64,000 nucleotides of DNA, from positions 496,001 through 560,000 of the forward strand of contig NZ_QFYR01000001.1 in assembly GCF_003254705.1 (NCBI RefSeq), given 5' to 3'. Shown piece by piece: positions 44,282-52,854 of this stretch (its first letter is position 1; every line of letters starts with the position of its first letter). Source of the stretch: Phenylobacterium deserti. GTDB taxonomy: Bacteria; Pseudomonadota; Alphaproteobacteria; Caulobacterales; Caulobacteraceae. The position numbers and the translations under genes are program-made. Below the pieces are notes generated by a model. That model worked only from the letters and a program-made list of their open reading frames with translations. It searched no databases and had not been told where the DNA came from.

Positions 44282-45643
44282 ATGCTGCGCAGAACCCTTC
44301 TGACCGCGGCCATGGGCGCCGCCCTGCTGACCGGGCCGGCTCTGGCCCAACCGACCGGATCCACCCCTCAGGAGTGGGCCGACATCGAACGAATGGCGCG
44401 CGAGATTGCTGAGCCGCGCTTTCCAAACCGCGCCTTCTCTCCGACGGCCTTCGGCGGCAAAGCCGATGGCAAGACTGACGCCCTGCCCGCCATCCGCGCC
44501 GCCATCGACGCCGCCTCCAAGGCAGGCGGCGGGCGGGTAGAGCTCTCACCCGGCGTCTGGTTCGTCAAAGGGCCCGTGGTCCTGAAGAGCCGTATCGACC
44601 TTCACCTGGCGAAGGGCGCCACCCTGCTCTTCTCTCCGGTGGCCGACCACTACCTGCCGGCGGTGAAGACCCGCTGGGAAGGCACCGAGGTCCTCACCTA
44701 TTCGCCCTTGATCTACGCTCCCGACGTTGAGGACGTGGCCATCACCGGCGAAGGCGTGATCGACGGCAACGCCGCCAGCGAGTTCCATGCCTGGCACAAG
44801 CTCGCCGAGCCTGACTTCCAGCGCCTGCGCCGCATGGGCTTTCAGGGCGTGCCGCTGGCGCAGCGGACCTTCGGCAAGGGCACGCACCTGCGCCCACCCC
44901 TGATCCAGGTGTTCGGCGGTCAGCGGATCAAGCTGGAAGGCTTCACCGCGAAGAACTCTCCCTTCTGGGTCAACCACATCGTCTATGCCGACCAGGTGAT
45001 CGTCCGGAAGATCCGGGTCGACAGTCACTTCCCCAACAACGATGGCGTGGACGTGGAGTCCTCCACCCGCGTGGTGGTGGAAGACAGCTGGTTCCGCACC
45101 GGCGACGACTCGGTGGTCATCAAATCCGGACGCGACCTCGACGGTCGCACCATCGGCAAGCCGTCCGCCTACGTCCTGGTCCGCCGCAACGACATGGGCG
45201 GCGAGGACGGCATCGCGCTCGGCAGCGAAATGAGCGGCGGCATCCACGACGTCTTCTTCACCGACAACGTCCTGCGCAAAGGTCTGTCCGCAATCCGCTT
45301 CAAGGCCAACCTCGACCGAGGCGGAACCGTGCAGCGCATCCGGGTGCGCAACTTCAAGGTCGAGGACTTCGGGACGCTGTTCTGGTTCCAGCTCAACTAC
45401 CCGGGCGAGCTCGGCGGGAACTTCCCCTCGACCTACCGCGACATCGTCTTCGAGAACTTCGAGGTGGGCGAAGTCGGGACCTTCTTTGACGCCCACGCTC
45501 CGGCTCAGGCGCCGCTGCGCGACGTCCTGCTGAAGAACGTCACTTTGAAAAGCGCCAAGAAGACCTTCGTTCTCGAGAACGTCGAACGGCTAAAGCTCGA
45601 CAACGTCACGGTCGCAGGCCAGCCGTTGGACCTGCCGCGCTAG
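44282..45643 (+). CDS. GH28-family enzyme lacking the conserved GHG histidine
   Basis: 453 residues, signal MLRRTLLTAAMGAALLTG ending at LAQ. It aligns with the upstream GH28 protein through NNDGVD (252-257), GDDS (274-277) and RFKANLDRGG. Where the upstream enzyme has DGHGG, this one has GGEDG (Glu308 in place of His), and the GDDC cysteine is Ser. The three catalytic aspartates seem kept. The specificity may differ, as in rhamnogalacturonan-type or other GH28 subgroups. It starts one base after the first GH28 stop and overlaps the convergent DUF885 gene by four bases. Confidence 0.85.
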   Translation: MLRRTLLTAAMGAALLTGPALAQPTGSTPQEWADIERMAREIAEPRFPNRAFSPTAFGGKADGKTDALPAIRAAIDAASKAGGGRVELSPGVWFVKGPVVLKSRIDLHLAKGATLLFSPVADHYLPAVKTRWEGTEVLTYSPLIYAPDVEDVAITGEGVIDGNAASEFHAWHKLAEPDFQRLRRMGFQGVPLAQRTFGKGTHLRPPLIQVFGGQRIKLEGFTAKNSPFWVNHIVYADQVIVRKIRVDSHFPNNDGVDVESSTRVVVEDSWFRTGDDSVVIKSGRDLDGRTIGKPSAYVLVRRNDMGGEDGIALGSEMSGGIHDVFFTDNVLRKGLSAIRFKANLDRGGTVQRIRVRNFKVEDFGTLFWFQLNYPGELGGNFPSTYRDIVFENFEVGEVGTFFDAHAPAQAPLRDVLLKNVTLKSAKKTFVLENVERLKLDNVTVAGQPLDLPR

Positions 45644-46617
45644 AGGGCGCGCACCGCGTCTTCGATTTCAAAGAACGGCGCCGGGCCTGTCTGCAGCACC
45701 GCACGGTGGAAGGCCGGCCAGCGGCTCCGATCCGCCGGCCGCATGCGGATCAGCCCCAGCGCGCCGAGCCCTTGCGCCGCATAGCCGCCGGGCGACCGGA
45801 TCATCCGCTCCACGTCCTGCTCCATGGTGATGAAGGCGATCGACTGCCCCTGGATCTCCCGCATCCGCGCGACGGCCGCCTCGCGGGTCCAGCCGTGGGC
45901 GTTCAGCCCGGTGTCGATCACGATCCGGCCAACCCGGAACAGCATCCACTGCAGGAACCCGATCTCCGCGAGCGGATCGGCGCGATACGCGCCCAGATCC
46001 GCCGCCAGCTGTTCGGCGTAGGTCGCCCAGGCCTCGCCGAAAACCGAGGCGTAGCGTTGACCTCCCAGCCCCGCGCGCTGGGTCGCCATCTGCAGCAGGT
46101 GGCCCGGATTCGTTTCGTGGAAGGCGACGCTGGGCAGGGTCCAAGCCGGCCGGGTGCGGATGGCCTTCAGGTCCACATAGTAGGCCGGCGGCTCGCGATA
46201 GCCGGCGCGGCCCCGCGCCTCGTCCGCGGCGCTCATCCGCCGAACCTCGCCAGCGGGCATGGGCAGCTCGCCAAACGCCTGCACAAGACGCGGGCGCAGC
46301 GCCTCCAGCCGCTTGTTCATGTCCGCCACGGCGCGATCCCGTCCGGCGCTGTCGTCGGGGTAGAGATGTTGAGGCCTCGCCGCCAACGCGCGCAGTCGCT
46401 CGGCGACCGAGCCGCGCCGCAGGCCCTGCGCCTGCAGCAGGCGGTCGGCGCGGGCGTGGAGTTGCGCCATCACCGCCAGGGCTTCCTTGTGCGCCACGCG
46501 GGGTTCGACTGGCGCGCCCAATGCGTCCGACAGCTGGTCGGCATAGGCGCCGCCCTGGGCCCCGGCGGCGAGCGGCGCGGCTGTCGCAGCGAGGATCAGG
46601 TGGCGGCGGGTCAGCAT
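45640..46617 (-). CDS. Short DUF885-family putative metalloprotein, exported
   Basis: 325 residues. A Tat-like signal (MLTRRHLILAATAA) is followed by a region of about 100 residues without motif, then the DUF885 C-terminal core: PPAYYVDLKAIRTRP, FHETNPGHLLQ (residues near 168-178) and EAWATYAEQL. His-Glu and His of the HExxPGH type could bind zinc. Full-length DUF885 proteins are usually about 550-600 residues, so this is a compact form with most of the N-terminal half missing while the signal peptide is kept. Function unknown. It overlaps the second GH28 stop. Confidence 0.72.
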   Translation of the reverse strand: MLTRRHLILAATAAPLAAGAQGGAYADQLSDALGAPVEPRVAHKEALAVMAQLHARADRLLQAQGLRRGSVAERLRALAARPQHLYPDDSAGRDRAVADMNKRLEALRPRLVQAFGELPMPAGEVRRMSAADEARGRAGYREPPAYYVDLKAIRTRPAWTLPSVAFHETNPGHLLQMATQRAGLGGQRYASVFGEAWATYAEQLAADLGAYRADPLAEIGFLQWMLFRVGRIVIDTGLNAHGWTREAAVARMREIQGQSIAFITMEQDVERMIRSPGGYAAQGLGALGLIRMRPADRSRWPAFHRAVLQTGPAPFFEIEDAVRAL

Positions 46618-46676
46618 GGTCTGGCGGCCCCTGCGACGCGGGTGCTACCGCTTGAGAAGTGAGTGGGAGGACGTTG

Positions 46677-47648
46677 ATGAGTGACGTGGATCGCCGGGTG
46701 CTGATGGGGCTGGCCGCCCTGGCCGCCGCCGCGCCGGGCCTTGCTGGAGCCGAGACCGTGCCGCCCGATCCCACCGAGACCATCACGCTCTGGCCTAGCC
46801 GTCCACCGGGCGCGCGCGGCGAGCGCAAGGGCGCCCGGGTCACCGACCGGCAGGCGACCTCCGGCTTCCAGGACCGCTACTGGGACCAGATCTTCGAGCC
46901 GGCGCTGGTGGTTTTCCGTGCTCAGAAGCCGAACGGCGCGGCCATGCTGATCTGCCCCGGCGGCGGCTACGCCCGCATCGTGCTCGACAAGGAAGGCTTC
47001 GAAACCGCCCGCCGGCTGAACGCGGCGGGGATCACCTGCTTCGTGCTGCGCTATCGCCTTCCTGCGGAGGGCTGGGACAACGCCGCCGACGCGCCGTTGC
47101 AGGACGCCCAGCGCGCCATTCGGCTGATCCGCGAGCGCGCCGCGCAGTTCGGGCTCGATCCCGCCCGGGTGGGCGTCATGGGCTTCTCCGCCGGCGGTCA
47201 TGTGGCGGGCTCGCTGGCGACCCGTCATGGCGCGCAGGTCTATGCGCCGGTGGACGCCGCGGACCGACAGGACGCCCGCCCCTCGCTCGCGGCCCTCATC
47301 TACCCAGTCGTCGACCTGACGGGCCCGATGGCCCACGGCGGCTCGCGGGACAATCTCCTGGGCAAGGCCCCGGCGCCGGAAGCGGCCCTTCTCCGCTCGC
47401 CCCAGAAGCAGGTCAGCGCCGCCACGCCGCCGACCTTTTTGGTCCATGCGGTCGACGACGCCACTGTGCCGGTGGAGAACACCCTGGCCATGCTCACCGC
47501 GCTCAAGGCCGCGAAAATCCCCACCGAGGCGCACATCTTCGAGGAAGGCGGCCACGGCTTCGGGCTGCGGCTGATCCAGGGCAAGCCGGCCGCCGCCTGG
47601 CCGGACCTGTTCCTCGCCTGGGCTGGCCGCCACGGCCTGCTCGCCTGA
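46677..47648 (+). CDS. Exported alpha/beta hydrolase, BD-FAE/xylan-esterase-like
   Basis: 323 residues. A Tat-like signal (VDRRVLMGLAALAAAA) is followed by an alpha/beta hydrolase with oxyanion block CPGGGYARI, nucleophile elbow GFSAGGH, acid in HAVDDATVP and histidine in GGHGFGLR. Such proteins deacetylate xylan or feruloylate esters; in this locus, pectin acetyl-ester removal is an inference. The ATG follows GGGAGGA. It is divergent from the DUF885 gene and converges on the PL10 gene with no gap. Confidence 0.85.
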   Translation: MSDVDRRVLMGLAALAAAAPGLAGAETVPPDPTETITLWPSRPPGARGERKGARVTDRQATSGFQDRYWDQIFEPALVVFRAQKPNGAAMLICPGGGYARIVLDKEGFETARRLNAAGITCFVLRYRLPAEGWDNAADAPLQDAQRAIRLIRERAAQFGLDPARVGVMGFSAGGHVAGSLATRHGAQVYAPVDAADRQDARPSLAALIYPVVDLTGPMAHGGSRDNLLGKAPAPEAALLRSPQKQVSAATPPTFLVHAVDDATVPVENTLAMLTALKAAKIPTEAHIFEEGGHGFGLRLIQGKPAAAWPDLFLAWAGRHGLLA

Positions 47649-49247
47649 TCAGCGACCCTGATCGAGGTAGTCGATCAGGGAGGTCATGTTCTGAATGTAG
47701 GTTCCCGTGGAGATGCCGATCACCGGCGTCTTCGTGGGGTAGGGCGAGGTGTCGGTGCGATCGCCCACATGGGCGGTCGCATAGTCGCCGTCCGGCTTCG
47801 CAAGCGGCTTCGCCCCCGTGTACGGATTGCTGGTGGAGACCAGCGGCGTCGGCCAATAGCCCTGGGCGTTCAGCGACTGCACCATCGCCGCGACCTTGTC
47901 GGCCGGCGGCGCGTTTCCGGCGTCCTTCTGCGCGTGGACGTTCAGGTCCGAGGTTTCCAAGTCGCGCGTCGCGAAGAAGCGCGGTAGCGGCACGGCGTTC
48001 CGCGCGATCAGCGGCGAGTCCGCCGCTACCTTGGCCGGGTCGCTCGCCTTCAGCCGCTCGTAACGGCGGCGCATGCCGGCCACGTCGATCTTCCGGAAGG
48101 CCCCGTAGTGGCCGAGCGTCTTCTCCGGATTGTAGTCCACGTAGTACGCGCCGTTTTCCACGTTCGACCCGCGGCGATGGACATACAGCGGCCGGTCCGT
48201 GCCGATCTCGATAAAGGTCGGGTGCGTGCGCCCGTCCGCCGTCGGCTTGGCCAGGCGGACCTTCTCCAGCCAGTCCAGCGCTTCCGGAACCCGGGCCAGG
48301 AACTTGGTGTCGCCCGTCAGCTCGTAGAAGCTCATCAGCTGAGCGATGTTGCCCGCGGTGGTGTGCGTGGCCAGCGCCCACGGCTCGTAAGTGCGCGCCG
48401 CCGCCGGCTTCAGGTCCGTCGTGTATTGAAGCGCCCAGCCCGGCTGCGGCTGGCCCTGCTGGGTGACGATGAAGCTCGTCATCGCCCGGTTGATCGCGTC
48501 CAGCACCCGGGTCTCGCCCAGCGCCTGGTAGGCCATGATCAGGAACTTGATGTTCTCGCCGGCCACGTCGTCGTTGAAGGTGATGTGACCGGTGTAGTCG
48601 CCCGTGAACGCCGGCTTGACGGGATAGCGCTGCGGCCAGCCGCCGATCGGGTACTGGCTCTCCAGCACGAAGTTCAGCGCCTTCTCCAGCGCCGGGCGGT
48701 ACTTCGGATCACGCTTCTCGACGTAGAGCCGCAGCAGCAGCTGCATGGCTTCGGACGTACCGGCGTCGTCGAAGGTGGCGTTGCCCCAGTAGTGCTGGAA
48801 TTCCTCCATACGCCAGGCGTTGTGGCCATAGGTGGCGTACCAGTCCTTCAGCGAAGCCTCGCCGCCGAAATCGATCAGGTAGTTCCAGCCCCCGCTCGGG
48901 TCCTGCCCCCAGATCAGGGCGTCGGCGGCCTGCTCGGCGGCGCGGTAGTAATACTCGTCCCCCGTGGCGTGATAGGCGTCCAGGAACGTATGCCCCATGG
49001 TGGCCGTGCCTGGCGGCTGCACCCAGATCATTGTCGGCTTGGCTTCGAGTTCGCCCCAACGGCGCGAGAAGTCCGGCAGGTAGGACCAGACGTACCCGCC
49101 CTTGTAGGCGACGGTCTCCACCATGAACTCGGTGGCCCGCTTCATGGTCTGGGCGACCTCCGCACGGCTGGGCGCCTGCGCCGACGCATTCCCACTGAAC
49201 ATCAGCGCAAGGGCGCCGATCAACGCCGCTCCAGCCTTCAGAGCCAT
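47649..49247 (-). CDS. Pectate lyase family 10
   Basis: 532 residues with a Sec-type signal (ALKAGAALIGALALMFSGNASA). The (alpha/alpha)-type PL10 features include SGGWNYLIDFGGEAS, IGGWPQRYPVKPAFTGDYTGHITFND and TARTYEPWALATHTT-like segments. It cleaves polygalacturonate by beta-elimination, giving unsaturated uronates that KduI/KduD can process. The start ATG follows AGGAGGAA; the frame continues upstream across the divergent promoter but is not coding. The shared regulatory region with the esterase contains a CCGG-type operator. Confidence 0.88.
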   Translation of the reverse strand: MALKAGAALIGALALMFSGNASAQAPSRAEVAQTMKRATEFMVETVAYKGGYVWSYLPDFSRRWGELEAKPTMIWVQPPGTATMGHTFLDAYHATGDEYYYRAAEQAADALIWGQDPSGGWNYLIDFGGEASLKDWYATYGHNAWRMEEFQHYWGNATFDDAGTSEAMQLLLRLYVEKRDPKYRPALEKALNFVLESQYPIGGWPQRYPVKPAFTGDYTGHITFNDDVAGENIKFLIMAYQALGETRVLDAINRAMTSFIVTQQGQPQPGWALQYTTDLKPAAARTYEPWALATHTTAGNIAQLMSFYELTGDTKFLARVPEALDWLEKVRLAKPTADGRTHPTFIEIGTDRPLYVHRRGSNVENGAYYVDYNPEKTLGHYGAFRKIDVAGMRRRYERLKASDPAKVAADSPLIARNAVPLPRFFATRDLETSDLNVHAQKDAGNAPPADKVAAMVQSLNAQGYWPTPLVSTSNPYTGAKPLAKPDGDYATAHVGDRTDTSPYPTKTPVIGISTGTYIQNMTSLIDYLDQGR

Positions 49248-49283
49248 CCGTTCCTCCTGGTTCTTTTCCCTTTTGATAGCGCG

Positions 49284-49301
49284 TATGCCACCGGTGTCAT
49301 A
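49284..49301. promoter_or_regulatory. LacI-type operator, CCGG-centre type (PL10 / esterase divergent promoter)
   Basis: TATGCCACCGGTGTCATA, exactly the reverse complement of the second TonB-receptor site. It lies midway between PL10 (leftward) and the carboxylesterase (rightward). Confidence 0.78.
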
Positions 49302-49338
49302 GGGTGACGGCAAGAAGAAATCGAGGTGAGGAGCGGCC

Positions 49339-50913
49339 TTGGAGATCACTCGCAGAACCGCCGCCGGGGTGCTCGCGGCGAGCTTTGCGGCGCCGGCCGC
49401 AGCCGCGCAAAGCGGCGCCGCCGAAAGCCCCGTCGCCCGCACGCGCCACGGCCAGGTTCGTGGCTATCTCGACGGCGGGGTGAAGGTCTTCAAGGGCGTG
49501 CGCTACGGCGCCGACACGACCGGCCGCCGGTTCATGCCGGCTCAGCCGCCAAAGCCCTGGCGTGGCGTTATCGACGCCACGGACTACGGCCCCGCCTCAC
49601 CCCAACCCGACCGCAACGCCGGCCCGACAAGCGAGGACTGTCTGTTCCTCAACGTCTGGACGCCCGCCCTCCGGGACGGCGCCAAGCGACCGGTAATGTT
49701 CTACATTCACGGCGGCGCCTATGCGAACGGCTCCGGCTCCTCGCCGCTTTACGACGGCGTACGGCTCGCCCGGCGCGGCGACGTGGTGGTGGTGACGGTG
49801 AACCACCGGCTGAACGCCTTCGGCTACGCCTACCTGCCGCGCCTCGTCCCGCAGCTTACCGATAGCGGCAACGTCGGACAGCTCGACCTCGTGCTGGCCC
49901 TCCAGTGGGTGCGCGACAACATCGCCGAGTTCGGCGGCGATCCCTCCAACGTTATGGTGTTCGGCCAGTCCGGCGGCGGCGCCAAGATCGCCACCATAAT
50001 GGCCATGCCCTCGGCCGCGGGCCTGTTCCACCGCGCCGCCACCATGAGCGGCCAGCAGGTCACCGCGTCCGGGCCCGGCAACGCCACGCGTCGCACCCTC
50101 GCCTGGCTCGAAGCCCTCAAGCTGAAGCCGGAGCAGGCGCGCGAGCTTGCGATCCTGCCGGCCGAGCGGCTGGTGGAGGCTCTGTCCGCCGAGGATCCGG
50201 TTCTGGGCTTCGGCGGCCTCTACTTCGGCCCGGTGCTCGACGAGCGCAGTCTGAAGCGACACCCGTTCTATCCCGACGCGCCCGCCCAGTCGGCGCGCAT
50301 CCCGATGATCATCGGCAATACGCGCGACGAGACCCGCGCCTTCCTGGGCGGCGATCCGAAGAACTTCGCCCTGACGTGGGACGACCTGCCGGGCAAGCTC
50401 AGCCAGGCCAACATGCGGGTCGACATCGACCCCGCCACCGTGATCGCCGAATACCGCCGGCTCTACCCGGCCTATTCGCCGAGCGACGTGCTGTTCGCCG
50501 CGACAACGGCCGCACGATCCTGGCGCGGCGCGATCATCGAGCTGGAAGAGCGCGCCAAGGCCGGCCACCCCACCTGGGCCTACCAGCTCGACTGGGCCAC
50601 GCCCCGCGACGGCGGCAGGTTCGGCGCGCCCCACGCGTCCGACATCCAGCTGGTGTTCGACAACATCGCCAAGCCCGGCGCCACGGCGGAAGGCCCGACG
50701 GCGCAGCCGATGGCCGACCAGATGAGCGAGGCCTTCATCGCCTTTGCGCGTACGGGTGATCCGAACTGCGCGGCCATCCCGCGCTGGGACGCCTTCACCC
50801 TGCCCCGCCGCGCGACCATGGTGTTCGACGTCCCGTCGAAGCTGGTCGACGATCCGCGCGGCGCCGAGCGCCGGCTGTTCGAGAAGGTCCCCTTCGTTCA
50901 GGCGGGCACCTAG
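49339..50913 (+). CDS. Type-B carboxylesterase, exported
   Basis: 524 residues. The Tat-like signal EITRRTAAGVLAASFAAPAAAA is followed by the carboxylesterase type-B fold with the oxyanion block YIHGGAYANGSG, the SEDCLFLNVWTP signature and the nucleophile in FGQSGGGAK. The start is a TTG: AGGAG lies five bases before it and no ATG or GTG fits. The substrate could be a pectin methyl, acetyl or feruloyl ester, inferred from its place opposite PL10 and the shared operator. It ends before a palindromic repeat. Confidence 0.86.
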   Translation: MEITRRTAAGVLAASFAAPAAAAQSGAAESPVARTRHGQVRGYLDGGVKVFKGVRYGADTTGRRFMPAQPPKPWRGVIDATDYGPASPQPDRNAGPTSEDCLFLNVWTPALRDGAKRPVMFYIHGGAYANGSGSSPLYDGVRLARRGDVVVVTVNHRLNAFGYAYLPRLVPQLTDSGNVGQLDLVLALQWVRDNIAEFGGDPSNVMVFGQSGGGAKIATIMAMPSAAGLFHRAATMSGQQVTASGPGNATRRTLAWLEALKLKPEQARELAILPAERLVEALSAEDPVLGFGGLYFGPVLDERSLKRHPFYPDAPAQSARIPMIIGNTRDETRAFLGGDPKNFALTWDDLPGKLSQANMRVDIDPATVIAEYRRLYPAYSPSDVLFAATTAARSWRGAIIELEERAKAGHPTWAYQLDWATPRDGGRFGAPHASDIQLVFDNIAKPGATAEGPTAQPMADQMSEAFIAFARTGDPNCAAIPRWDAFTLPRRATMVFDVPSKLVDDPRGAERRLFEKVPFVQAGT

Positions 50914-50921
50914 GCCGAAAT

Positions 50922-51016
50922 CCCTCTCCCCACGCGGTGGGGAGAGGTTAGGTGAGGGGCGATCCGCCGAGCGGCCCCTCACCCGGCCTCTCCCCACCGC
51001 GTGGGGAGAGGAGAGG
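50922..51016. repeat. Nested palindromic intergenic repeat
   Basis: Outer copies of CCTCTCCCCACGCGGTGGGGAGAGG-type arms (each self-complementary) flank an inner pair GGTGAGGGGC / GGCCCCTCACC. It fills the gap between the convergent carboxylesterase and kduD genes. This is the pattern of dispersed REP-like elements in proteobacteria; it may also end transcription from both sides. Only one copy lies in the window. Confidence 0.75.
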
Positions 51017-51024
51017 ACTTAGCC

Positions 51025-51783
51025 TCAGCGCGCCAGCCAGCCGCCGTCCACGTTGACGATGGACCCGTGCATGTAGTCCGCCGCGCGGCTGGACAGGAAC
51101 ACGGCGGCTCCTGCCAGGTCCGAAGGCTCCCCCCAGCGACCCGCAGGGATGCGGGCCAGGATTGCGGCATTGCGCTCCTCGTCGGCCTGCAGGGCGGCGG
51201 TGTTGTTGGTGGCGAAATAGCCGGGTGCGATGGCGTTGACGTTGATGCCCTTGGACGCCCACTCGCACGCCATGAGCTTCGTCAGGCCCGCAAGGCCGCT
51301 CTTCGAGGCCGTGTAGGACGGCACTCGGATGCCGCCCTGGAAGGACAGCATCGAAACGATGTTGACCACCTTGCCGCCGCGGCTGGCCGCCACCCACTTT
51401 CGAGCCACGGCCTGGGTCAGGAAAAAGACGGACTTCAGGTTCGTGTCCATCACCGCGTCCCAGTCCTCTTCCGTGAAGTCGAGGGTGTCGGCGCGGCGGA
51501 TGATGCCGGCGTTGTTGATCAGGATGTCGACCTGACCTGCCTTGGCGAACGCTTCTTCCACCACCCCGGCGATCGGCCCGGTGGAGCTGAAGTCGGCCTT
51601 GACGGCGTGCAGCTTCCGGCCGGTCCTGGCGACCAGTTCGGCCGTCTCGTCCGGAGCGCTGCGGCCCGCCGCCACGATGTCGGCGCCGACTTCGGCGAGG
51701 CCCACGGCGATCGCTTGTCCAAGGCCCGTGTTGGCGCCGGTGACCAGGGCGACCTTGCCCTCGAGGCTGAAGGGATTGGCCAT
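51025..51783 (-). CDS. kduD: 2-dehydro-3-deoxy-D-gluconate 5-dehydrogenase
   Basis: 252-residue classical short-chain dehydrogenase. The cofactor motif is TGANTGLGQA, NNAG is at about 90-93, and the catalytic Ser/Tyr-Lys lies in SYTASKSG. The LNPFSLEGKVALVTG-like start and GIIRRADTLDFTEEDWD block match KduD. It reduces 3-deoxy-D-glycero-2,5-hexodiulosonate from KduI to KDG. It starts seven bases after the kduI stop and is co-transcribed with it. Confidence 0.92.
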   Translation of the reverse strand: MANPFSLEGKVALVTGANTGLGQAIAVGLAEVGADIVAAGRSAPDETAELVARTGRKLHAVKADFSSTGPIAGVVEEAFAKAGQVDILINNAGIIRRADTLDFTEEDWDAVMDTNLKSVFFLTQAVARKWVAASRGGKVVNIVSMLSFQGGIRVPSYTASKSGLAGLTKLMACEWASKGINVNAIAPGYFATNNTAALQADEERNAAILARIPAGRWGEPSDLAGAAVFLSSRAADYMHGSIVNVDGGWLAR

Positions 51784-51790
51784 GGCGGTC

Positions 51791-52639
51791 CTACTTCAGC
51801 TGACAGATGTCGAGGACGTTCATGTCCGTGTAGTCGAGGTTCTCGCCGCCCATCGCCCAGATGAAGGCGTAGTTGGACGTGCCCGAGCCCATGTGGATCG
51901 ACCAGGGCGGGCTCATCACCGCCTCATCGTTCGCCATGACGATGTGCCGGGCGGAGTCCGGCTCGCCCATGAAGTGGAACACGCGCTCGTCCGGCTTCAG
52001 GCCGAAGTAGAAGTAGACTTCCGAGCGGCGGTCATGGAGGTGCGGCGGCATGGTGTTCCACACGCTGCCGGTCTTCAGGATCGTCAGGCCGAGCAGCAGC
52101 TGCGCCGAGCGGCAGGTCGCCGGCACGATGTACTGGTAGATGGTCCGCTCGTTGGACGTCTCCAGGCTGCCGCGCTCCAGCGGAACGGCGTCGGCGATCG
52201 AGATGTGCTTGGCCTCGAAACGGGCATGGGCCGGGGTGGAGACCAGATAGAACTTGGCCGGGTTCGCGGCGTCGTCGGACTCGAACACGACCTCCTTTGA
52301 TTCCATCGGAACGTAGAGGCCGTCCTTGGGGGCCAGGGTGAACACCTGCCCGTCCACCGTGACCTTGCCGCCGCCCTCGGAAACGTTGACGACGCCCAGT
52401 TCGCGACGTTCCAGGAACGGATGGCCGGCCGCCGAGGCCGGCTCAGTCTGGTCGGGGAGGCGCACAGGCCCACCGACCGGCATCGCGCCGCCGATCACGA
52501 AGCGCTCGTAGTGGGTGTAGTTGAGGACGATCTCGCCCGCCGCGAACAGATCGGAGACCAGGTAGCGATCGCGCAGCGTGTCGTTGTCCACGCCCTTCAT
52601 CATGTCGGGGTGGGTCGCGTGGTAGGTCTTCTTGAACAT
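51791..52639 (-). CDS. kduI: 4-deoxy-L-threo-5-hexosulose-uronate ketol-isomerase
   Basis: 282-residue cupin-type isomerase that converts the 4-deoxy uronate from unsaturated galacturonate. The metal site is [17 protein letters not shown], and [24 protein letters not shown] is a KduI C-terminal signature. The length is typical. Ribosome binding site GGGAGGAA. It is the first gene of a kduI-kduD unit; the upstream region shared with the hydratase gene has two CCGG-type operators. Confidence 0.95.
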   Translation of the reverse strand: MFKKTYHATHPDMMKGVDNDTLRDRYLVSDLFAAGEIVLNYTHYERFVIGGAMPVGGPVRLPDQTEPASAAGHPFLERRELGVVNVSEGGGKVTVDGQVFTLAPKDGLYVPMESKEVVFESDDAANPAKFYLVSTPAHARFEAKHISIADAVPLERGSLETSNERTIYQYIVPATCRSAQLLLGLTILKTGSVWNTMPPHLHDRRSEVYFYFGLKPDERVFHFMGEPDSARHIVMANDEAVMSPPWSIHMGSGTSNYAFIWAMGGENLDYTDMNVLDICQLK

Positions 52640-52689
52640 GGTCGTTCCTCCCTGCGTCCGCGGTAGTCGAATTGTTGGCTTGGCGGAAC

Positions 52690-52707
52690 GAGGTAACCGG
52701 TGTCATA
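52690..52707. promoter_or_regulatory. LacI-type operator, CCGG-centre type (kduI side)
   Basis: GAGGTAACCGGTGTCATA: the right half (GGTGTCATA) is a perfect match to the strong sites, the left half is degenerate. It lies about 50 bp before kduI. Confidence 0.6.
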
Positions 52708-52782
52708 TCATGGCGCAATCGGTTTCGGCCGCTTAGGTCGGGGCGCATGATCGTGTCATCACCCGCTCCGCTCAGGTTTGCC

Positions 52783-52800
52783 GCTGACACCGGTTTCCAA
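52783..52800. promoter_or_regulatory. LacI-type operator, CCGG-centre type (hydratase side)
   Basis: GCTGACACCGGTTTCCAA: left half strong (TGACACC), right half weak. It lies about 55 bp before the hydratase gene and 93 bp from the kduI-side site (centre to centre), close to nine helical turns. Confidence 0.55.
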
Positions 52801-52854
52801 TACAGAGCCGAATAACCCAGAGTTATTCGGTACGAATAGAGGAACGACCCAGGC

